Origin: Acidobacteriota bacterium
GTDB taxonomy: Bacteria > Acidobacteriota > Blastocatellia > Pyrinomonadales > Pyrinomonadaceae
Length of the DNA: 64,000 bases
NCBI GenBank assembly: GCA_029557535.1
Contig: JAKQII010000013.1
Span: 1-64,000, forward strand
Direction of reading: 5' to 3'
Every line of letters starts with the position of its first letter. Position 1 is the first letter of the stretch. Positions 9,578 through 18,809 of the stretch are shown here, piece after piece. The position numbers were made by a program, and so were the translations under genes. The notes below the pieces were generated by a model. The model was not told where the DNA came from and ran no database searches. It worked only from the letters and a program-made list of their open reading frames with translations.

Positions 9578-10120
9578 TCAGTCCTCAAAGCCGCCGCCGA
9601 AACCCCTCGGGCCGTCGGGTCCGCCGAACGGACGACGTCCGCCCGGACCGGGCATACGATCCTTGAAGCGCTCTTCCATCTGCGTCTTGAATTCCGCTGC
9701 CTTCGTCCGCTGCTCCGGCGTCAGGACCGCAAAGATCGCGGCCTTCGTCTTTTCTTTCTCGACGATCAATTGCCTGGTCGTCTCGGCCTGCGCGGCGGCG
9801 ATCCGGTTGACTTCGGCTTCATTGAACGTGCCGTCCGTCCCGAGGTCCTTGATCGCGTCGTGGTTCGTCTTAAGCGACCCCATCAGCGGCTGAACGCGCG
9901 TCTTCGAGTCTTCGAGAATACCCTTGATCTGCGTCTTCTGCTCTTCGCTCAACCCGAGCTTTTCCGCCATGCGGAGAAGACCCGGTCCGCCCTGACCGAA
10001 TCCGCGACCAAATCCCTTACCGAACGGGCGTCCGTCACCGGCGCCCTTCTGCGCGAAAATGAACACGGCTCCCGTGGCCACGAGCGCGACTCCCAAAATT
10101 GCGATGATGATCTTTTTCAT
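9578..10120 (-). CDS. Spy/CpxP-like periplasmic protein
   Basis: MKKIIIAILGVALVATGAVFIFAQ signal; KLGLSEEQKTQIKGILEDSKTRVQPL and FAVLTPEQRTKAAEFKTQMEERF (LTPEQR motif). Confidence 0.8.
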   Translation of the reverse strand: MKKIIIAILGVALVATGAVFIFAQKGAGDGRPFGKGFGRGFGQGGPGLLRMAEKLGLSEEQKTQIKGILEDSKTRVQPLMGSLKTNHDAIKDLGTDGTFNEAEVNRIAAAQAETTRQLIVEKEKTKAAIFAVLTPEQRTKAAEFKTQMEERFKDRMPGPGGRRPFGGPDGPRGFGGGFED

Positions 10121-10217
10121 AACGTCTCCTTGATTGCTTCTGTATGGCTTTTTTTCAGCCTTCACTACATAAGACGATTTTCCGGGACGCCCGAACGTCA
10201 ATTTATCGCGACGTTGT

Positions 10218-10264
10218 GTAAAGAAATGTAAAACCTTGGACGCATCTTCGTAAACTGGCGTAAA
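10218..10264 (+). promoter_or_regulatory. Two CpxR-type boxes (GTAAA-N5-GTAAA)
   Basis: GTAAA GAAAT GTAAA at 10218-10232 and GTAAA CTGGC GTAAA at 10250-10264, start to start 32 bp, in the divergent cpxP-like/cpxR-like region. Confidence 0.7.
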
Positions 10265-10273
10265 ATCAAGGCG

Positions 10274-10966
10274 ATGGACAAGATCCTGATCATCGACGAC
10301 GACGAGGAATTGTGCGTTCTGGTTGCCGAGTATCTCTCCGTTGAAGGCTTCGAATCGGAAGCGGTCCACGACGGCGAGGCGGGACTGAAGGCCGCACTCA
10401 CCGGCGACTACGGGATCGTCATTCTCGATGTCATGCTGCCGAAAAAGAACGGATTCGATATCTTGCGGGATCTTCGCAAGGAATCGACCGTTCCGGTACT
10501 GATGCTCACCGCGCGAGGCGACGACATGGAACGCATCGTCGGACTTGAGATCGGCGCCGACGACTATCTCGGCAAACCGTTCAACCCGCGTGAGCTCGTC
10601 GCCCGCCTGCGCGCGATCCTGCGCCGGGTGCGGGCCGAAAGTGAGCCAAAGGCGGCGGCGCCGGAGACGCTCGCGGTCGATGATCTCGAGGTCTCGCTCG
10701 GGGCCCGCTCGGTCAGGATCAACGGCGAGGAAGTGAGCTTGACGTCGGTCGAATTCGATCTGCTGGCAGCGCTCGCGGAAGACGCGGGCAAGATCGTGAA
10801 GAAGGACGAACTCAGTGTAAAGGTCCTTGGGCGCACGCTTTCGCCGTTCGATCGCAGTCTCGACATGCACATCAGCAATCTGCGGAAAAAGCTCGGCGCC
10901 CGTTCCGACGGTGGCGAACGCATCAAAACCGTTCGGTCAGTCGGCTACATTTACACGGTCGGATAG
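10274..10966 (+). CDS. OmpR-family response regulator (CpxR-like)
   Basis: MDKILIIDDDEELCVLVAEYLSVEGFESEAVHDGEAGLKAAL...VILDVMLPKKNGFDILRDLR; C-terminal winged helix. Confidence 0.92.
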   Translation: MDKILIIDDDEELCVLVAEYLSVEGFESEAVHDGEAGLKAALTGDYGIVILDVMLPKKNGFDILRDLRKESTVPVLMLTARGDDMERIVGLEIGADDYLGKPFNPRELVARLRAILRRVRAESEPKAAAPETLAVDDLEVSLGARSVRINGEEVSLTSVEFDLLAALAEDAGKIVKKDELSVKVLGRTLSPFDRSLDMHISNLRKKLGARSDGGERIKTVRSVGYIYTVG

Positions 10967-10969
10967 GAG

Positions 10970-12346
10970 ATGAATCTCTTTTTCAAGATCTTTTTGTGGT
11001 TCCTTGCCGCGATGGCGATGATGGTCGGCGTCGCGCTCTTTTTCACGTGGACGCTGCAAAGCGATCCGTTCATATCGCGTTTTCAGGGGATCGCACGCAA
11101 TCAGGTCAGGAATCATGCCGGCACCGCGGCCCAGATCTATGAGTCTGACGGACTTCGGGGCGTTCAGGAGTTTCTCGACCGTATCGGCGGTTCGGAGCCG
11201 ATACGCGAGGTCGGCCTCGTCGATGAGAGCCGGGATCTTGTGGTCAACAACGGGATCACGAATCATCGTCACGACGATCTTGTCGAACGCGCTTTCGCGA
11301 GCGGTGAGACCGAAGCTTCGTTCACCGGTACGCCGGAAGTGGTTTTCGCGAAAAGCCTGCAACTGAAGGACGGGCGACGTTTCGTGCTGCTCGCCGTTTG
11401 GAACCGCGTGGTTCCGCCGCCTTTCCTTGGCGAACCGCGTCTCCGTTATCTGCGTCTGCTAGGTCTTTTCTTGACCGCGATGCTCGTTTGCTATGTCCTC
11501 GCGAAGTACCTCTCGTCGCCGATCGTCAAGCTGTCGCAAGCGACCCGCGAACTGGCGGCCGGAAACCTCTCGACGCGCGTCGCCGACAAGATCGGAAAAC
11601 GCCGGGACGAATTTGCCAAGCTTGCGGCCGATTTTGACGAGATGGCGGAACGGATCGAGACTCTCGTGACGAGCGAGAAGCGCCTGACGCGCGACATTTC
11701 GCATGAACTCCGCTCGCCGCTGGCCCGCATGAACGTTGCGCTTGAACTTGCGAAACAAAAAGCGACGCCAGAAAATCTGCCGAACCTCAACCGGATCGAG
11801 ACCGAATCTGAGAGGTTGAACGAGATGATCGGGCGCTTGCTGACGCTGTCGCAGCTTGAAAGCGGATCGATGAACGTCTCGATGGTCAAGCTCGACCTTT
11901 CGCGGCTCGTTCGAGACATCGTTGAAGACGCTGAATTCGAAGCGACGGCAAGAGGGAAGTCGGTGAAGGCCGAAACGATCGACGATTGCCGGATCGTCGG
12001 GAACGAGAATCTCTTGCGAAGCGCGATCGAGAACGTCGTCCGCAACTCTGTGCGCTATACGGCGGATGGGACGTGCGTGGATGTCAGCCTCGCCGTCGTC
12101 GGATCATTTGCCGAGATCGCCGTCGAGGATCACGGCGGCGGCGTCCCAGATGAGGAACTCGACAACCTTTTCCGACCGTTCTATCGTCTTGCGGAAGCGC
12201 GGGAACGCCGGTCCGGCGGCGCGGGGCTCGGACTCGCGATCGCCCGTCGCGCGGTGCTTGCGCACAACGGGACGATCTCCGCGTCAAACAAGAACAGTGG
12301 ATTAAGGGTTTCGATCAAACTGCCCCTGAGCGCCGCGCGTCAATGA
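10970..12346 (+). CDS. HAMP-domain sensor histidine kinase (CpxA-like)
   Basis: N-terminal TM/periplasmic region, HAMP, RDISHELRSPLARMNVALELA H-box, GGAGLGLAIARRAVLAHNG. Confidence 0.92.
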   Translation: MNLFFKIFLWFLAAMAMMVGVALFFTWTLQSDPFISRFQGIARNQVRNHAGTAAQIYESDGLRGVQEFLDRIGGSEPIREVGLVDESRDLVVNNGITNHRHDDLVERAFASGETEASFTGTPEVVFAKSLQLKDGRRFVLLAVWNRVVPPPFLGEPRLRYLRLLGLFLTAMLVCYVLAKYLSSPIVKLSQATRELAAGNLSTRVADKIGKRRDEFAKLAADFDEMAERIETLVTSEKRLTRDISHELRSPLARMNVALELAKQKATPENLPNLNRIETESERLNEMIGRLLTLSQLESGSMNVSMVKLDLSRLVRDIVEDAEFEATARGKSVKAETIDDCRIVGNENLLRSAIENVVRNSVRYTADGTCVDVSLAVVGSFAEIAVEDHGGGVPDEELDNLFRPFYRLAEARERRSGGAGLGLAIARRAVLAHNGTISASNKNSGLRVSIKLPLSAARQ

Positions 12347-12713
12347 ACGACTTCACGCTCAATGCGACGAATGCGAGACAGATCAACGACGTGACGATCT
12401 GAGAGAATGTCGCGAGCGGGCGTTCCGCGGTTCCTCCGAGCAACGCTCCGATCTTCAGGAAACTCGAAACGGTTGCGACGAAGCCGAGCAGTCCCACGAG
12501 CACGGCGGCGTGCATCAGGTGTTTTCGCAGATTCTCCTTGCTCTTCGCGACAACTCCGAGCGCCAAGAGAATGACTCCGAGAACCGCCGGGATCAACGCG
12601 GTCACGACCTTCGCTACCGGCTCGCCGGCGGGAAGCGTCGACGCCGCGTACCCAAATCCGCCCAAACCCAAGAGGATCAGCAGGATCCCGAAAGTGATTG
12701 CTGTTGATGGCAT
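12315..12713 (-). CDS. Small integral membrane protein, hypothetical
   Basis: 132 aa with about four hydrophobic segments; 3' end overlaps the histidine kinase 3' end convergently. Confidence 0.65.
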   Translation of the reverse strand: MPSTAITFGILLILLGLGGFGYAASTLPAGEPVAKVVTALIPAVLGVILLALGVVAKSKENLRKHLMHAAVLVGLLGFVATVSSFLKIGALLGGTAERPLATFSQIVTSLICLAFVALSVKSFIDARRSGAV

Positions 12714-12733
12714 AAGATCTTCCCCAATTCGTA

Positions 12734-13318
12734 TTATTCGCCCATTTCGGACCGCAGCTTATCGGCAAAGTCCTTGTTGAGCGAATCCAGTTTCTTGAGT
12801 TGCTGACGGGCCGCGATCTTGTTGCCAAGCTTGACGTAAGTTCGACCCATGTTGAAATAGGCTTCGGCATTGTTCGGCTCGTAGCCCGGAATTTTGCCGT
12901 ATTCAACAATCGCATTGTCGAACCGGCCAAGATCGAAATAGACGTCGCCGAGCGCCTTCAGTTTCTCGACCGATTTGTAATCGAGCTTTGCGGCCTCCCG
13001 AAGCGGCGCCACCGCCGAAGCTTTGTCCTTTTTGGCGATATAGACCTTCCCGAGAAGGTACTGGGCTTCGGCGTTTTTGGGTTCTTTCGAGACGATCTCT
13101 TTGAGCGCCGATTCAGACTTGTCGAAGTTCTTCGCCTCGAAATCGCGACGTGCTTCCTCGACCGTCGACGTGCTGACCGTTTGTCCGGACGGCGATGAAA
13201 CCGTCGAAACCGTCGACGACGGGGAAGCCGACGTCGGTTTCCGTTCGGCTTGTTTCGCCGAGTAGCAGGCCACGGAACCGATCGCCGCGACTGTCAAAAC
13301 GAGATGAAGTTTTGTCAT
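12734..13318 (-). CDS. TPR-repeat lipoprotein-like protein
   Basis: AEAQYLLGKVYIAKKDKASAVAPLREAAKLD / AEAYFNMGRTYVKLGNKIAARQQLKKL; N-terminal signal with Cys. Confidence 0.78.
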   Translation of the reverse strand: MTKLHLVLTVAAIGSVACYSAKQAERKPTSASPSSTVSTVSSPSGQTVSTSTVEEARRDFEAKNFDKSESALKEIVSKEPKNAEAQYLLGKVYIAKKDKASAVAPLREAAKLDYKSVEKLKALGDVYFDLGRFDNAIVEYGKIPGYEPNNAEAYFNMGRTYVKLGNKIAARQQLKKLDSLNKDFADKLRSEMGE

Positions 13319-13319
13319 T

Positions 13320-15248
13320 CTATTTTATGATCCTCAATCTGATTCCCGAAGGATAGTTCGACGACCGATATACGCGCTCGGTCGCCTTCTGATAATCCGC
13401 CGTGGTTCCAACCTTGTAGTTCGGCATGAACTTCTGCGGGCTTCGCGCCACGAGCGGAAACCAAGTGCTCTGGATCTGAACCATGATCCGGTGCCCTTTC
13501 TTGAACGTGTGCGTCACGCCGGGCATCACGAAATTAAGCGGGGTCGGCGTATTCGGCTTCAGCGCTTCGGGCTTTTCGAACGAATTCCGAAACCTTGCCG
13601 GCATCGGCTCGCCGCGCAGGAGCATTTGGTAGCCACCCGGCTGGAAGACGCTCCACGCCGAGTTTTGCGGCGGTCTGAGACCCTGCGGGTATCGGTAATC
13701 GTCAGGGAAAACATCGATTAGTTTGACGACGAAATCCGAGTCGGTTCCCGATGACGAAATGAAAAGGTTCGGCTCGATATCGCCTGCGACGGTAATGTCT
13801 TCTGTCAGGGGCTCGGTCTGATAAACGAGAACGTCCGGACGGGTCCCGGCGAACCGCTGGTCCTCGGTCATGAAATCGCGCGGATAGTTCTGCGTGATCT
13901 TCTGTGTGTACGGGACCGGGTTCATCGGGTCGGAAACGTATTCGTCGTACGCCACGGCGCGGCCGACCGGTTTCGTGAACGTCAGAGTCCCGGCCGCTCC
14001 GAGATAGATGGTCGTGGGGTTCGCATTCGGCGGATTGAAACCGTCGAACGAACGCCACTCATGGGAGCCGGTGTCGAACGCGTTGACTTCCTTGATCTTT
14101 GAAATGTCGCCCTCGCCTTTGAGGAAATGGTTGAAGAACGGGACTTCCAACTGCGTGCGGTAAAACTCTCCCGTCTTTTCTCCAAAATATGCGGTGCCGA
14201 GCCAATCGCCGTCGTTTCGCGACCAGCCCCCGTGGTCCCACGGGCCGACGACGAGCACATTGAACAGGATGTTCGGATTCTGGCGTTCGATGTGCCGGTA
14301 AGTATTTAGCGCGCCGTAGAGATCCTCGTTGTCGTACCAACCGCCGACCGTCATCGTCGCACACCCGACATTTTTGAGTTTCGGGAGGATGTTGCGGTCT
14401 TTCCAGAACTGATCGTAGTTCGGATGGGCCATCATCTGGTCCCAGAAATCGATCCGTTGTCCGATCGCCGTTTGGTAGTAGTCGGCGACCTCTTTGAGTC
14501 CGCCGAGCTGCATAAATATGTCGTAGCCGTCCGGGGAGTTGCGCCCCTTCCACGGCTTGAGGTAGCTTTGGCCGCTGCTCGTCGGCGTCGGCCGGAATTG
14601 GCCGAAACCGCTGAAGAACGAAAAGTTCTGGGTAAGGAAAAGCGCGCCGTTGTGATGCATGTCATCGCCGTGGAACCAGTCCGAGACTGGCGCCTGCGGC
14701 GAGCATGCCTTGAGCGCGGGATGCGAATCGATCGATCCCGCCGAGGTGTAAAATCCCGGATAGGAAATGCCGTAGGTTCCGACGTTTCCGTTGTTGTTGT
14801 CGACGTTTTTGACGAGCCAGTCGATCGTGTCGTAGGTGTCGGTCGACTCGTCGATCTTTGAATTGTCTGTATTGTCGATGTCCGGCCGGACATCCGCGAA
14901 CGTGCCTTCTGACATCCATTTTCCGCGCACGTCCTGGTAAACGAAGATATAGCCTTCCTTGGCGAACAGCGCGTCCGGACCGAGGCTCGGTTTGAACCTG
15001 TCCGCTCCGTACGGCGCGACGGTGTATGGAGTCCGGTTCAGCAGGATCGGGTATTTGCGCGATTTGTCCTTCGGCTCGTAGATCGACGTGAACAGCCTGA
15101 CGCCGTCCCGCACCGTAATGTAAACCTCGCGCTTGGTGTAGTTTTCCCTGATATAGGCGGAAAGTGCCGATTGCGGTTGGGCCTGGACCTGGAAATACGA
15201 AAAGACGATGGCAAGAACGAAAAGCGGAATGAACCTTTGGAACTTCAT
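13320..15248 (-). CDS. CocE/NonD-family hydrolase (X-Pro dipeptidyl-peptidase-like)
   Basis: 642 aa; REVYITVRDGVRLFTSIYEPKD, GTYGISYPGFYTSAGSIDSHPALKACSPQAPVSDWF, VVGPWDHGGW. Confidence 0.9.
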   Translation of the reverse strand: MKFQRFIPLFVLAIVFSYFQVQAQPQSALSAYIRENYTKREVYITVRDGVRLFTSIYEPKDKSRKYPILLNRTPYTVAPYGADRFKPSLGPDALFAKEGYIFVYQDVRGKWMSEGTFADVRPDIDNTDNSKIDESTDTYDTIDWLVKNVDNNNGNVGTYGISYPGFYTSAGSIDSHPALKACSPQAPVSDWFHGDDMHHNGALFLTQNFSFFSGFGQFRPTPTSSGQSYLKPWKGRNSPDGYDIFMQLGGLKEVADYYQTAIGQRIDFWDQMMAHPNYDQFWKDRNILPKLKNVGCATMTVGGWYDNEDLYGALNTYRHIERQNPNILFNVLVVGPWDHGGWSRNDGDWLGTAYFGEKTGEFYRTQLEVPFFNHFLKGEGDISKIKEVNAFDTGSHEWRSFDGFNPPNANPTTIYLGAAGTLTFTKPVGRAVAYDEYVSDPMNPVPYTQKITQNYPRDFMTEDQRFAGTRPDVLVYQTEPLTEDITVAGDIEPNLFISSSGTDSDFVVKLIDVFPDDYRYPQGLRPPQNSAWSVFQPGGYQMLLRGEPMPARFRNSFEKPEALKPNTPTPLNFVMPGVTHTFKKGHRIMVQIQSTWFPLVARSPQKFMPNYKVGTTADYQKATERVYRSSNYPSGIRLRIIK

Positions 15249-15550
15249 AATGTTGACTCTCGGAAGGGATTTGTACAGTTATTTTCACCTAATCGGATGG
15301 CAAAGACAAAGCCGAAGCATGAATCCGCGGAATCAGATGTTCCGGCTTCGCCTTTGGATAGCCCTCATCGTGCCGCAACGGAGTTGGCCGCGAAGGATAG
15401 ATGTTTCACGCAAAAGGACACCATCGCCAGTGCCGTTCGTGGATAAACGCGCCTTCGAGGGATCAGCTTTCGAACGAGATCGCGAGTTACGGATCGAAAG
15501 ACGCCAAAAGCGCAAAAACTCTTGAGTTGCTTAAACCCGGATAACGGATT

Positions 15551-15690
15551 AGCCGCTGATGAACGCGGATGACGCGGACAACCCATTAAGCCGGATGATG
15601 GCGAATTGCGATTTTGTCGCAATCGACGGCCTAAGTTCAATCAGGTCTACACTTTCTGCGCATATCCGCGTTATCTGCGTAATCCGCGGC
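15551..15690. repeat. Palindromic intergenic element (GCGGAT-rich)
   Basis: AGCCGCTGATGAACGCGGATGACGCGGAC (15551-15579) vs reverse complement of CATATCCGCGTTATCTGCGTAATCCGCGGC (15661-15690). Confidence 0.45.
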
Positions 15691-15805
15691 GAGATCGATC
15701 AACGGCGTTGTGGAGCCGAAGTGTCTATTGCGCAATCTCGGTTAAAGTATGGGAAGTCGTATCCGGTTGCCGGTTTGATCATCAGCATTTCAAAGATGCG
15801 GCATC

Positions 15806-15889
15806 GTGTCGCAATTGATCAAAACCTCAAACATCCGGATAAGGCATTTCGAGAACATTGATTTTCGCGTGTTTGCCGCATTTCGCGGG
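15806..15889. repeat. Intergenic repeat, copy at 15.8 kb
   Basis: GTGTCGCAATTGATCAAAA...CTCAAACATCCGGAT...GATTTTCGCGTGTTTGCCGCATTTCGCGGGAATAATT matches 8536-8625. Confidence 0.65.
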
Positions 15890-15905
15890 AATAATTCCTT
15901 TTGAG

Positions 15906-18710
15906 CTATTTGCGAAGTTCGCCGATCATCCGGGCGATCTCGGATTTCAGATGTTTCGTGACGGCGGCGTATCGTTCCTCGTCCGGCATTTCGCCCGGCG
16001 CGACGTCCTTCGCATAAAACGGCTCGCCGATCATGATCCTGACCTTTGCCGGCCTGATCCGCATCGAGTTTCGCGGCCAGACCTTGTAGACGCCGTCGAG
16101 CGCGACCGGGACGATCGGAAGATCGAGCTCGCTCGCAAGGATCGCCGCGCCTTTCTTGAATTCATGAAGTTCGCCGTCGAAGGCGCGTTCGCCTTCCGGA
16201 TAAATGTTGAGAATACGTCCGTGACGCAGGCCGATCGCGCCGGCCTTCATCGCCTTCATCAAATGCGTGTCGGGATTAACGGGCACGATCTGGATCATCC
16301 GCGCGACCCATTTCATAAAGCGGCTCTCGAAGAACTCGCTCGCGCCGACATGGAAGATCCGGCTGAACACCGAATACGGATAGACCGAACAAAGGACGAA
16401 CGGATCGATGAAGCTCTGATGGTTCGGACAGATCAAGAAAGCGTTTGGAACCATTTGCGATTTGCGATTTGCGATTTGCGATTTTCCGTCGAAAAGCGCC
16501 GTCAGGTTCTCCTTTCCGATCACTTCAAGCCGCGTGAAAAGCTTCCAGAACAGATACCAGCTCTTGACCACTACGAACGCGAACGGCTTGAAGAACGGCC
16601 GTTCACGCAGAACCGGACGAAGCTCGGGGATGTCGTCGTCTGACGTCCGCAGGATCTTGCCCCAGTTGAGGAGCTCGGTCGATACCGCGCCGACCCCGGC
16701 GAATTTCGAACAAAGTTCGATAACGTCGCGTACGCGCAGCGCCTGCGACGCCTGCTCCGCCTCGAACTCGCACGACAGCGCCTGTTCAAGCGCGGCGAAG
16801 ACCTCGGCCCGAGCAAGCGAATCGAGCCCGAGGTCGATCTCGAGGTTCATTTCCGGATGGATCGACTCAATCTCAGGTTTGTTTCGCCGGATCGCCGCCT
16901 GAACGATCGTTCCGGCGGGCGATTCGAGCATCGCCGCGTCCGCCGGCTGGATCTTCCATTCCTTTTCCTGTTTGCGTTCCTTGATCTCGCCGATCGTTCC
17001 GGCCTTGATCTCCTTGAGAAGTTCGAATCGCTTGATCTTGCGCGTCGCGGTGCGCGGCAGCGGTTCGGCGCGGACAATGTATTCGCGGACGCGTTGGTAT
17101 TCAGGAAGATCGCGACCGAGATTGTCGAGGTCAAACCGGATGGCCGTTTGCGAATTCGCGATCTTCTCGCGTTTCAGGTATTCGAAATCCGGGACGACGA
17201 TCGCGACGAGCTTTTCGGCGCCGGCACGGCCGATCGACGGGTCCTCGACGCCGACTACCGCCAATTCCTCGACGAGCGGCGACTTCAGATAGTGGACCTC
17301 GAGATCCTCCGGATGGACGTTCTTGCCGTTCGGGAGGACGATAACATCCTTTTTGCGGCCGACGATGAACAGATGCCCGTCGCGGTCGAACTTGCCGAGG
17401 TCGCCTGACCTGAACCAACCGTCTTTGGTGAAAGCCTCGGCATTCGCGTCCGCGTTGTGATAATAGCCGCTGAAGACCATCGTCCCGCGGATCAGCACCT
17501 CGCCGACGCCCTCCGCGTCCGGCGCGTCGATCTTCACCTCGGCCCCGTGAAGCGGCTTTCCGACGGATCCGACGCGATTGTCATTCGGGTACGTGCCGGT
17601 CGCCGCGCCGGAAGTCTCGGTCAATCCGTAGCCTTGCAGGATCGTGAATCCGAGTTTGTGAAAATCGATCGCGACTGCGGCGTCGAAGCGCGAACCGGCG
17701 GAGATCGCGAGCCGCAGGTCGCCGCCGAAACCGTCGTGGATCGTGCCGAAGAGCCTCGGTCCAAGGTTGACGCCGACGCTGTCGCGCATGAATCCGTTGA
17801 TCCCGAGCATCGCCGAGAAGAGCGCCCGGACCGGCGCGGGTTTCGCCGCGACGGCGTCAAAGATCTTTTTATGGAAGAGATACCACAGGCGCGGAACCGT
17901 CGTCAGGATCGTCGGTCTGAACGCCTTCATCGCCTTTCCGAGTTCATCCGGCGAAAGTTCCTTCAGGTATCCGACCTCGCAGCCAAGCGTCGTCGCGATC
18001 CACATGTTGACGATCTGCAGATACGCGTGGAAAAGCGGCAAAAGACTGAGGATCTTTTCCTCGGGGCCGAGGTTGATCATCTCGTTGATCGCGTCGAGTT
18101 CCGCGACGATGTTGCCATGAGTGAGCGGAACGCCTTTCGGTGTGCCGGTCGTGCCCGAGGTGTACATCAGCAGCGCGATGTCGTCGCCCTTTGCCTTCGG
18201 CGCGAACGACGCAAAATCGGCGGGAACTTCGGTCGCAAGCCAGTCTTCGAGGTGTTCGATTGTGCCGTTCGTCCCATTTCCGTTGACGCGCCACGCGACC
18301 GCCGGGATCGAGCGGCCGAGCCGTTCGCCGATCTCACGGTATCGCTCGATCTGGTTCGGCCCGAGAAAGATCAGTTTCGCTTCGGAATTTTCGATGAAGT
18401 TTGAGACCGTCTCGATCTCACCATTCGGGTCGATCGGCACGACGACCGCGCCGTGATAAAGCGAGCCGAGGTACGCGGACGCCCAGCAAGGATGGTTCTC
18501 TCCGATCAGCGCGACGCGTTCGCCGAATCCGACGCCGCGATCGCCAAGATTGAACGCGACCGCGCGGATCTGCGCCAGGAGGTCAGCGTATGTGTAAACC
18601 TCGTCATCGACGCCGACGATGCGCATCGCGACGCGATCGCCGTGCCGCTCGCAGGAATCGATGAGACGCTCGCAATAAGATTCGGGTTTTACGCTGAAGT
18701 TATAGTCCAT
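15906..18710 (-). CDS. AMP-forming acyl-CoA/ACP synthetase - carrier domain - PlsC-type acyltransferase fusion
   Basis: 934 aa; ALLMYTSGTTGTPKGVPLTHGN, DGWFRSGDLGKFDRDGHLFIVGRKKD; carrier motif DLGLDSLARAEV; C-terminal CPNHQSFIDPFVL and YPEGERAFDGELHEFKKGAA. Confidence 0.9.
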   Translation of the reverse strand: MDYNFSVKPESYCERLIDSCERHGDRVAMRIVGVDDEVYTYADLLAQIRAVAFNLGDRGVGFGERVALIGENHPCWASAYLGSLYHGAVVVPIDPNGEIETVSNFIENSEAKLIFLGPNQIERYREIGERLGRSIPAVAWRVNGNGTNGTIEHLEDWLATEVPADFASFAPKAKGDDIALLMYTSGTTGTPKGVPLTHGNIVAELDAINEMINLGPEEKILSLLPLFHAYLQIVNMWIATTLGCEVGYLKELSPDELGKAMKAFRPTILTTVPRLWYLFHKKIFDAVAAKPAPVRALFSAMLGINGFMRDSVGVNLGPRLFGTIHDGFGGDLRLAISAGSRFDAAVAIDFHKLGFTILQGYGLTETSGAATGTYPNDNRVGSVGKPLHGAEVKIDAPDAEGVGEVLIRGTMVFSGYYHNADANAEAFTKDGWFRSGDLGKFDRDGHLFIVGRKKDVIVLPNGKNVHPEDLEVHYLKSPLVEELAVVGVEDPSIGRAGAEKLVAIVVPDFEYLKREKIANSQTAIRFDLDNLGRDLPEYQRVREYIVRAEPLPRTATRKIKRFELLKEIKAGTIGEIKERKQEKEWKIQPADAAMLESPAGTIVQAAIRRNKPEIESIHPEMNLEIDLGLDSLARAEVFAALEQALSCEFEAEQASQALRVRDVIELCSKFAGVGAVSTELLNWGKILRTSDDDIPELRPVLRERPFFKPFAFVVVKSWYLFWKLFTRLEVIGKENLTALFDGKSQIANRKSQMVPNAFLICPNHQSFIDPFVLCSVYPYSVFSRIFHVGASEFFESRFMKWVARMIQIVPVNPDTHLMKAMKAGAIGLRHGRILNIYPEGERAFDGELHEFKKGAAILASELDLPIVPVALDGVYKVWPRNSMRIRPAKVRIMIGEPFYAKDVAPGEMPDEERYAAVTKHLKSEIARMIGELRK
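16453..16485. repeat. Heptanucleotide tandem repeat (ATTTGCG x4 plus partial) inside a CDS
   Basis: Read directly: ATTTGCG ATTTGCG ATTTGCG ATTTGCG ATTTT; encodes KSQIANRKSQ on the minus strand. Confidence 0.95.
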
Positions 18711-18721
18711 CCGCTTTCCCA

Positions 18722-18809
18722 GATTTCAGGCTGCGCATTTCAAGATTTCAAGCTGCGCATTTCAGGATTTCAAACTGCGCATTTCAGGATTCCAGGCTGC
18801 GCATTCCTG
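18722..18809. repeat. 22-bp tandem repeat, 4 units
   Basis: GATTTCAGGCTGCGCATTTCAA / GATTTCAAGCTGCGCATTTCAG / GATTTCAAACTGCGCATTTCAG / GATTCCAGGCTGCGCATTCCTG. Confidence 0.95.

Noticed and set aside
17457-18404. 315-aa + ORF opposite the acyl-CoA synthetase fusion
   Set aside because: Antisense shadow with Arg/Asp-rich low-complexity composition.
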